A stretch of DNA of 64,000 bases from Aralia elata (taxonomy: Eukaryota; Streptophyta; Magnoliopsida; Apiales; Araliaceae), in NCBI GenBank assembly GCA_034770075.1, contig CM068385.1, forward strand, positions 76,128,272 to 76,192,271. The letters run 5' to 3'. Position numbers and translations under genes: made by a program. The stretch's first letter is position 1; each line of letters starts with the position of its first letter. Shown piece after piece: positions 58,986-64,000 of the stretch. Below the pieces are notes generated by a model. It saw only the letters and a list, made by a program, of their open reading frames with translations. It had not been told where the DNA came from and did not search any database.

Positions 58986-59535
58986 TTAATAACTAGTGGC
59001 AAGTCTTATTATTATTATTAAATAATTTACTTCCTATATAGTTTGGGAATTAAATTAAAACTCTAAATCCTAAAGAGTTTAGGAGGAGGAGTCTATATAA
59101 GGAAAGCCCTTATGATAGATTAGGGTTACACACATTTTACTGTCAGTATTTGGATATTACGTAAGAATTCTCTACAACCTAAGGAATTAGGAGAGGGAGA
59201 GAATTAGGGCTAGCCACCCAAGGTTGAAATTAAACCTAAATTTACTTCTTTAACAATATATTATTGGTGGATTACCTTTAGAGCGTTGCACACACTGAGT
59301 AGCTTGCGTTTGATCCGTAGATTTGGAGGAGCGTAAAGGAACAAATGATTGGAACTTGAAGATCACATCTAGAAGTTGTTCATCTTCATAAGGTATATCT
59401 TTTATCCTTCCTCAATTAATAATATCGCATAAGGTGATTCCTGAGATTACAGAAAATTTTTAAATTCGATTTATGTCATGTTTCTGCTGTTTATACATGT
59501 TATTATATGTATGTTCATGTTTCTGCAAACTTACA
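58986..59535 (+). mobile_element. Diverged Copia LTR (3' part)
   Basis: Similar in order to the 43225 LTR: (ATT)n run, TTTGGGAATTAA, CTAAATCCTAAAGAGTTTAGG, TATATAA at 59094-59100, GATTAGGGTTACACAC, GGTGGATTACCTTTAGAG, and AAAATTTTTAAATTCGATTTATG before the end CTTACA. Clearly older or from another subfamily. The 5' limit is unclear. Confidence 0.65.
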
Positions 59536-59536
59536 A

Positions 59537-59549
59537 TGGTATCAAAGCC
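59537..59549 (+). promoter_or_regulatory. Copia PBS, initiator-Met-like (diverged)
   Basis: TGGTATCAAAGCC one base after the LTR end; differs from the intact Copia site at one base. Confidence 0.7.
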
Positions 59550-59670
59550 ATCCTTATGTGTAATAATCAGGAATTTCAAGTCACTTTATATGTATATGCA
59601 TTATTGATATTTAAACCTTTATGTTATATAGTGATTTAATATGTGATAACATATATGAAGTGGTGTATGG

Positions 59671-59671
<1 letters not shown>

Positions 59672-59721
<50 letters not shown>
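59672..59721. repeat. (TA)n microsatellite
   Basis: About 25 uninterrupted TA units. Confidence 0.95.
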
Positions 59722-59722
<1 letters not shown>

Positions 59723-59759
59723 TATAGTTATGGATATATATATTTATAGATTTCATTAA

Positions 59760-62700
59760 AAAGGAAAGCTTCATAACCTAATTATACATTAGGTGAGATA
59801 ATTAAATAACCTAAGGGCTATAGTAATAATGAATAGTTAGTATTTAATATTTATACTAACTTAAGTGGATAATTTTATTATTGCAAGTGATTAATAATTT
59901 TAAACCTAATTATAGTAAACCTAATTAGGTTACAAGTTAAAGAGATATGTGTAAGTAATTAAATTCCATAAGATTGGAAATAGATACCCTAAATAAACAA
60001 TCAGGGTAATACATATTAAAATTGTTAAACTATGTTTATTACATAGCCCAAAACAATTAAATGAGAAGCCCAAAAGAAATAAAATGCAAACCAATACTTA
60101 GCCACTTGATTAAGGGTATTTTAGACTTTTGATTAATCAAATTTGTGCATTAAAATAACAGCAAAATGGAGGGGATAATGGGGCAAGGGGTGACCGACCC
60201 TATTAGGCCTTTTAAGGCAACAAATTATGCTAATCAAGTTCCTTAATTAGTACCTCTTACATCAAGTACAAGTGTGTCCATCTCCCATTAGTAGAAAATC
60301 TACTTAGCACTTTTAATGACATGATTAGGCTTAATCAGAAGAGATAAGGCAAAGCCTTTTATCCAAGGGACAACAAAGATATGAGGGATCTTAGTTATAC
60401 TCCTAGTTGTATCTAACTATATTGCAAGATACATTTTTTTAAATCACCACATTTCATTTTCTCTTCATTTTTCTCCTATTCTTCTTCTTCTATTTTTCTC
60501 CTAAACTAGCAAAATATAAAAAAAGAAAAGAGAGAGAGGGGTTCGATTTCTTGAAGAGAAGGAGAGAAGTATGCTAGCTTGATTAATACACCCGAAGTTC
60601 ATATCTTACCTTGGTAGATCAAGGAAGGTTGCCACTAGAACAAGGTATAACATAAATCTTCATCTCCTTCTTCTATTTGATGTTATAGCAAGATTTGATG
60701 GGGCTATAAACTAATACCCAAGATACCCTAGTTCTACATATCATCATGTATGAAACTAAGTATCTTGAATGTTAGATTAAAGGCTTAGAGGAAGAAAATG
60801 AGCATATGTTCTCCTAGGGGTGAAACCCTAGTTTTCCTTCCACTAAATCTTGTGTAACTCAAGTTTTACAACTTGGATTTGTGATCCGTCGAAGGGGAGG
60901 TGATAGATACATGAGTTAGCTAGTAAACTTAAGTGGTAGAATACAAATCCAATAATATTTGAAGCATTGGGGGCTGTTTTCCCAAAACAGTCCAGGAATA
61001 GAACTTAAATCTTTAAAACCCCAAAAGTCGGTTGTCCCCATTTGTCCTAAGGTTGTTTCGGCCAGTTATAGATCTTTTAAAAATCTGGAAAAAATCACGA
61101 AGGTATCTTAAGAAGTATATACATGTAGGAAAAAGAACGGACACGTTTCAATATGTGGTTTGTGTGTAATGGCTTTTATCGTAAATGACTCCTAAATATT
61201 CTTACCCAGATTCCTCACTGTGTATATATTGAAAAAATTTGAAATTTTGACAGTATGTGTATATATGGTATGCGCGTGTACCCTGAAAATTTCAGAAGTT
61301 TCTGAGCAAAAGTCGATTTATGAAAAATATAATAAGATTCGGAGGTTTTGAGTACTTTAAGTATAGTAAATCACTTTCTAAAATTCTAGAAAAATTTGTG
61401 AATCATTTTTTGGTCATATACTATTCAGATCCAGAAGATAATAATTTTCAGAGCCTGTTTACTATTTTTCATAATAATATTATAGTTATGGTTAAAAGAA
61501 AATAAATGGTTAAATGATGTCATAAAAAAGAAAAATAGGATGTTAAAGCTTAGGTACTCCTATTATGGTGTAATCTGACCTATGTGAGGTATTTTGGTAG
61601 TCTATAATGAAAAATAATATTTATGACGTCTTACGGTTATTAAATAAGTTGTTTAATAAAGGGTAAAACAATTAAAATAAATTATTTATTCGCCTAATAA
61701 CTTATTTAAAATATTACTATGATATTTGTAATATAAGAATTTGATATCTTTAAGTAAATAAAAAAATATTGAGATTAAAATTTTATGAAAATATTATTGA
61801 GTGGGTAATAATATTTGATTTAAGTATTAATAAATGATTAAAATATTATTAAATGGCTAATAATATTATATTAAAATATTATTAATATGAGATTAAAATA
61901 TTATTAAAAGATTAATAATATTAGATTAAAGTATTATTGGATGATTAAAATATTATTAAGTAAATAATAATATTTGAAATTAAATAAAATGTTATTAAAA
62001 ATGTAATAACATTAGTAAAGGAATAAAATATTATTAGACGATTAATAATATTAGTAAATGAATAGAGTATTATTAATTGATTAATAATACTAAAGAATAA
62101 GTAAGGTATTATTAAAGTAATAACATTAAAATATTATTAAGGGGATTAATAATATTAGTAAAGTATTAAAATATTATTAAAATGTTAATAATATTAGTAA
62201 GCGAGTAAAAGTGTTATGAGTGGACTAATAATACTAAGAGGTGAATTAAATTTTATCAAGATTAATAATATTAAGTGAATTAAAGGTAGTTGTTATTTAA
62301 TAGTAATATTATCGAGGCATGATAATATTTCTAAGAACTAAATGTAATATGTAATATCTATGTGATTACATAATGTAATGTTATGCTATGACTAATTGGA
62401 AGATTAACTATAGGTCTCTCGAAGGAAGATAATTAAACTGCCTAGCGAGTAGAATTTAATTGCGTAACAGTAGCCTACAAACGAGGCAAGTTCCCTAACT
62501 CAAACTCGAGTTATTATTTTCGAAGCATGTTAGTGAATAATTATTGTTGATTATTCACATCTATACTGATTATTGAGATTCGTATCTTGTGCAATTGAAT
62601 TCCCATTCTATTATTATTGAACTGTGAATTAAATTAAAGTTCTTTCATGCATGAACTGTTTATGAGATAGATCTATGCTAATTGTATCAGCTAGATCAAG

Positions 62701-63429
62701 CATGTCTAAATTTGTTAAATCAAATGTGTTTTAAAAGTTGTTCTTATTAAATTGATATGGTAAGAACTCTTGGCTGAGAAAAGGACGAATTTGATTAAAG
62801 CATGATATCAATGCTGGATTATTAAGTGTTTATGCATAAATCACGGGGTATGAAAGGTTGATCCCCTTGATTACCAAAACTTATTAAAAGGACCAGTTTA
62901 AATGCTGAGAACCTTGGCAAATATTCATGGTTATTTCAAACCACTCAGTACCTGTTATTCAATTATTCGAATATTCAACTATTGACTATTAATTCATGTT
63001 CCTTCACAATTTTATATTGTTGTTGAACATTAAAAGCGAAACTTCTTTCCAATCATGATATATCTCCCTTGTGTATAAACTTGCTAAGTAAAATAGTTGC
63101 CTACCCTTGCTATATCATGACATTTATTTTAGTTAAGGCAAAAACGTCCAAAGGGGACAAAGAAAAAGGGAAGGTTCAAGAGTAGATGTTTGAGAAGGCT
63201 TATGTACTAGTTTATTTAAATACTATTTGGTTATGTAAACTATTTAAAGTATTAAGAGTACGTTTTAAGTTAAGGTTAAAGAACCTTGGGACTATGATTG
63301 TAAGACTTTATTACTATTATGATAAATAATGTATGTTTATTCTTCCGCATTAGTTAGAAAGTATGTTTGTTGTTGAGTATCGTGAACACCGAATTCGAGG
63401 TTAGAAAACCCAGATTTGGGAATGTCACA
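59760..63429 (+). mobile_element. 5' LTR of a second chromovirus (start approximate)
   Basis: Ends GGGAATGTCACA followed by a PBS. It carries GCCCAAAA-type blocks near 60045 as in the compound element's U3, a TATA-like AAATATAAAAAAAG near 60510, an AGAGAGAGGG-rich start, and a long AT-rich array. The left end could not be fixed because the distal LTR lies outside the window. Small frames inside (for example 61320-61505) look like chance. Confidence 0.65.
61616..62345. repeat. AT-rich degenerate array in the right-end chromovirus LTR
   Basis: More than 20 spaced repeats of AAAATATTATTAA / TAATAATATTA alternate in opposite orientation every 15-40 bp. It parallels, but is not the same as, the array in the compound element's LTRs. 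Confidence 0.75.
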
Positions 63430-63432
63430 AGT

Positions 63433-63445
63433 TGGTATCAAAGCT
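63433..63445 (+). promoter_or_regulatory. Primer-binding site of the right-end chromovirus
   Basis: TGGTATCAAAGCT three bases after the LTR end, the same spacing as in the compound element. Confidence 0.75.
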
Positions 63446-63635
63446 GTAGGTTATAAACATTAGGAATGCGAAACCTAGATTATAACCTTAGTAAAAAACT
63501 CATATAGAGTATGTAGGTGATGGGTTGAGGAGATCCATCGAGTTTTAGTTGTACTGAATAAAATATCATTTCATTTTATCAATGAATATATTTTATTGTG
63601 GTACTGATGTTGATTTATTGTGTGGTGTTTGTAGG
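63446..63635 (+). other. Leader of the right-end chromovirus
   Basis: Aligns with the compound element's leader: TAGGTTATAAAC, GCGAAACCTAG, TTATAACCTTAG, AAAATATCATTTCATT, and GTGTTTGTAGG immediately before the ATG. Confidence 0.7.
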
Positions 63636-64000
63636 ATGTCGGACGAGAGACAGGATAGTCACTCTATTAATCAGGATCAGGTAGATCCGATAGAAGAGCC
63701 CGTAGAATACAAAGTGATGGAGGATACCCCTCAGGATGTATTGATAGGAGACTTATTGGCTAGGAACAACAAGTTGGAGGGTAGAATTGCCCACTTGGAA
63801 GAACAGAACCTCACACATCAGTTCATGGAGCAGCAGTATAAGGAGGTAGCCTATCAGTCTAAGGGAGAATTAGCCGAGCTGAAGGAAAGGTTGAAACAAG
63901 AAGAAGAGAAGCTGGGAGTGTTGAAGACAGAGCATCGGGCGATGCAGTTTGAGTTTGATATAGAGATCGGTGAAAGGATTCGGGTTGAGGAGGCCTGGGT
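63636..64000 (+). CDS. Pre-gag coiled-coil ORF of the right-end chromovirus (partial, runs off window)
   Basis: ATG at 63636 (MSDERQDSHS) opens a frame that stays open for about 121 codons to the window end. An acidic N-terminus (PIEEPVEYKVMEDTPQD) is followed by a coiled-coil region that aligns with the compound element's ORF at 13128-13958: RNNKLEGRIAHLEEQNLTHQ against RNEELEAWIAHLEEQNQTHQ, and AMQFEFDIEIGERIRVEEAW against AMRFEFGLEVSKRMHVREAW. The Glu/Lys/Leu-rich heptads are kept while sequence and length between them differ. There is no stop so far, unlike the compound element's copies. Not gag, protease or pol; function unknown. Confidence 0.75.
   Translation, partial: MSDERQDSHSINQDQVDPIEEPVEYKVMEDTPQDVLIGDLLARNNKLEGRIAHLEEQNLTHQFMEQQYKEVAYQSKGELAELKERLKQEEEKLGVLKTEHRAMQFEFDIEIGERIRVEEAW

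Overview
The window is plant nuclear DNA (a flowering plant; species not recognisable) made almost entirely of LTR retrotransposons, mostly AT-rich. The evidence is Ty3/Gypsy chromovirus, Ogre/Tat and Ty1/Copia coding remnants, LTRs with TG...CA ends, 5-bp target-site duplications (TSDs), initiator-Met and Arg-type primer-binding sites (PBS), a polypurine tract (PPT) and simple repeats. No convincing intact host gene, rRNA, tRNA or CRISPR array is visible.

Layout. 1-2959 is part of a minus-strand chromovirus-type LTR cut by the window edge. 2960-3836 is AT-rich flank. 3842-30766 is a compound minus-strand Tekay/Del-like Gypsy element with structure LTR-internal-LTR-internal-LTR, bounded by one TSD (ACCAC, 3837-3841 and 30767-30771). 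Its two internal regions are both 6,076 bp and nearly identical. They share most disabling mutations but each has a private stop. The middle LTR is a hybrid: its left part resembles the right LTR and its right part resembles the left LTR. It also carries a 2.0-kb tandem duplication, so it has two promoter copies. This is the expected product of unequal recombination at a single inserted element. Each internal region carries a coiled-coil ORF upstream of gag, then gag-protease-RT-RNase H-integrase with a chromodomain-like tail.

30879-31250 is a foldback/MITE-like element. 31332-31801 is a Copia LTR remnant into which an Ogre/Tat-like Gypsy element (plus strand, 31802 to about 58008) inserted. 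The Ogre element has been invaded repeatedly. A 1.48-kb solo LTR (33557-35033, TSD GAAGG) sits in its 5' LTR. A chromovirus-type solo LTR (39515-55256, TSD TCAGT) sits in its gag-pro frame. That solo LTR was itself invaded by a Copia solo LTR (41110-42932, TSD ATAAC) and by a near-complete 9.24-kb Copia element (43225-52464). The Ogre coding sequence resumes in frame at 55262, includes a decayed RT and two RNase H domains, and stops abruptly near 58008 beside a GC-rich inverted repeat.

58986-59549 is a diverged Copia LTR with PBS. From about 59760 to the window end is the 5' end of another chromovirus, on the plus strand: LTR to 63429, PBS at 63433, and from 63636 an open coiled-coil ORF that is a diverged homologue of the pre-gag ORF in the compound element.

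Nothing here works as a host pathway. The interest lies in the recombination history, the nesting, and the conserved extra coiled-coil ORF of these chromoviruses.
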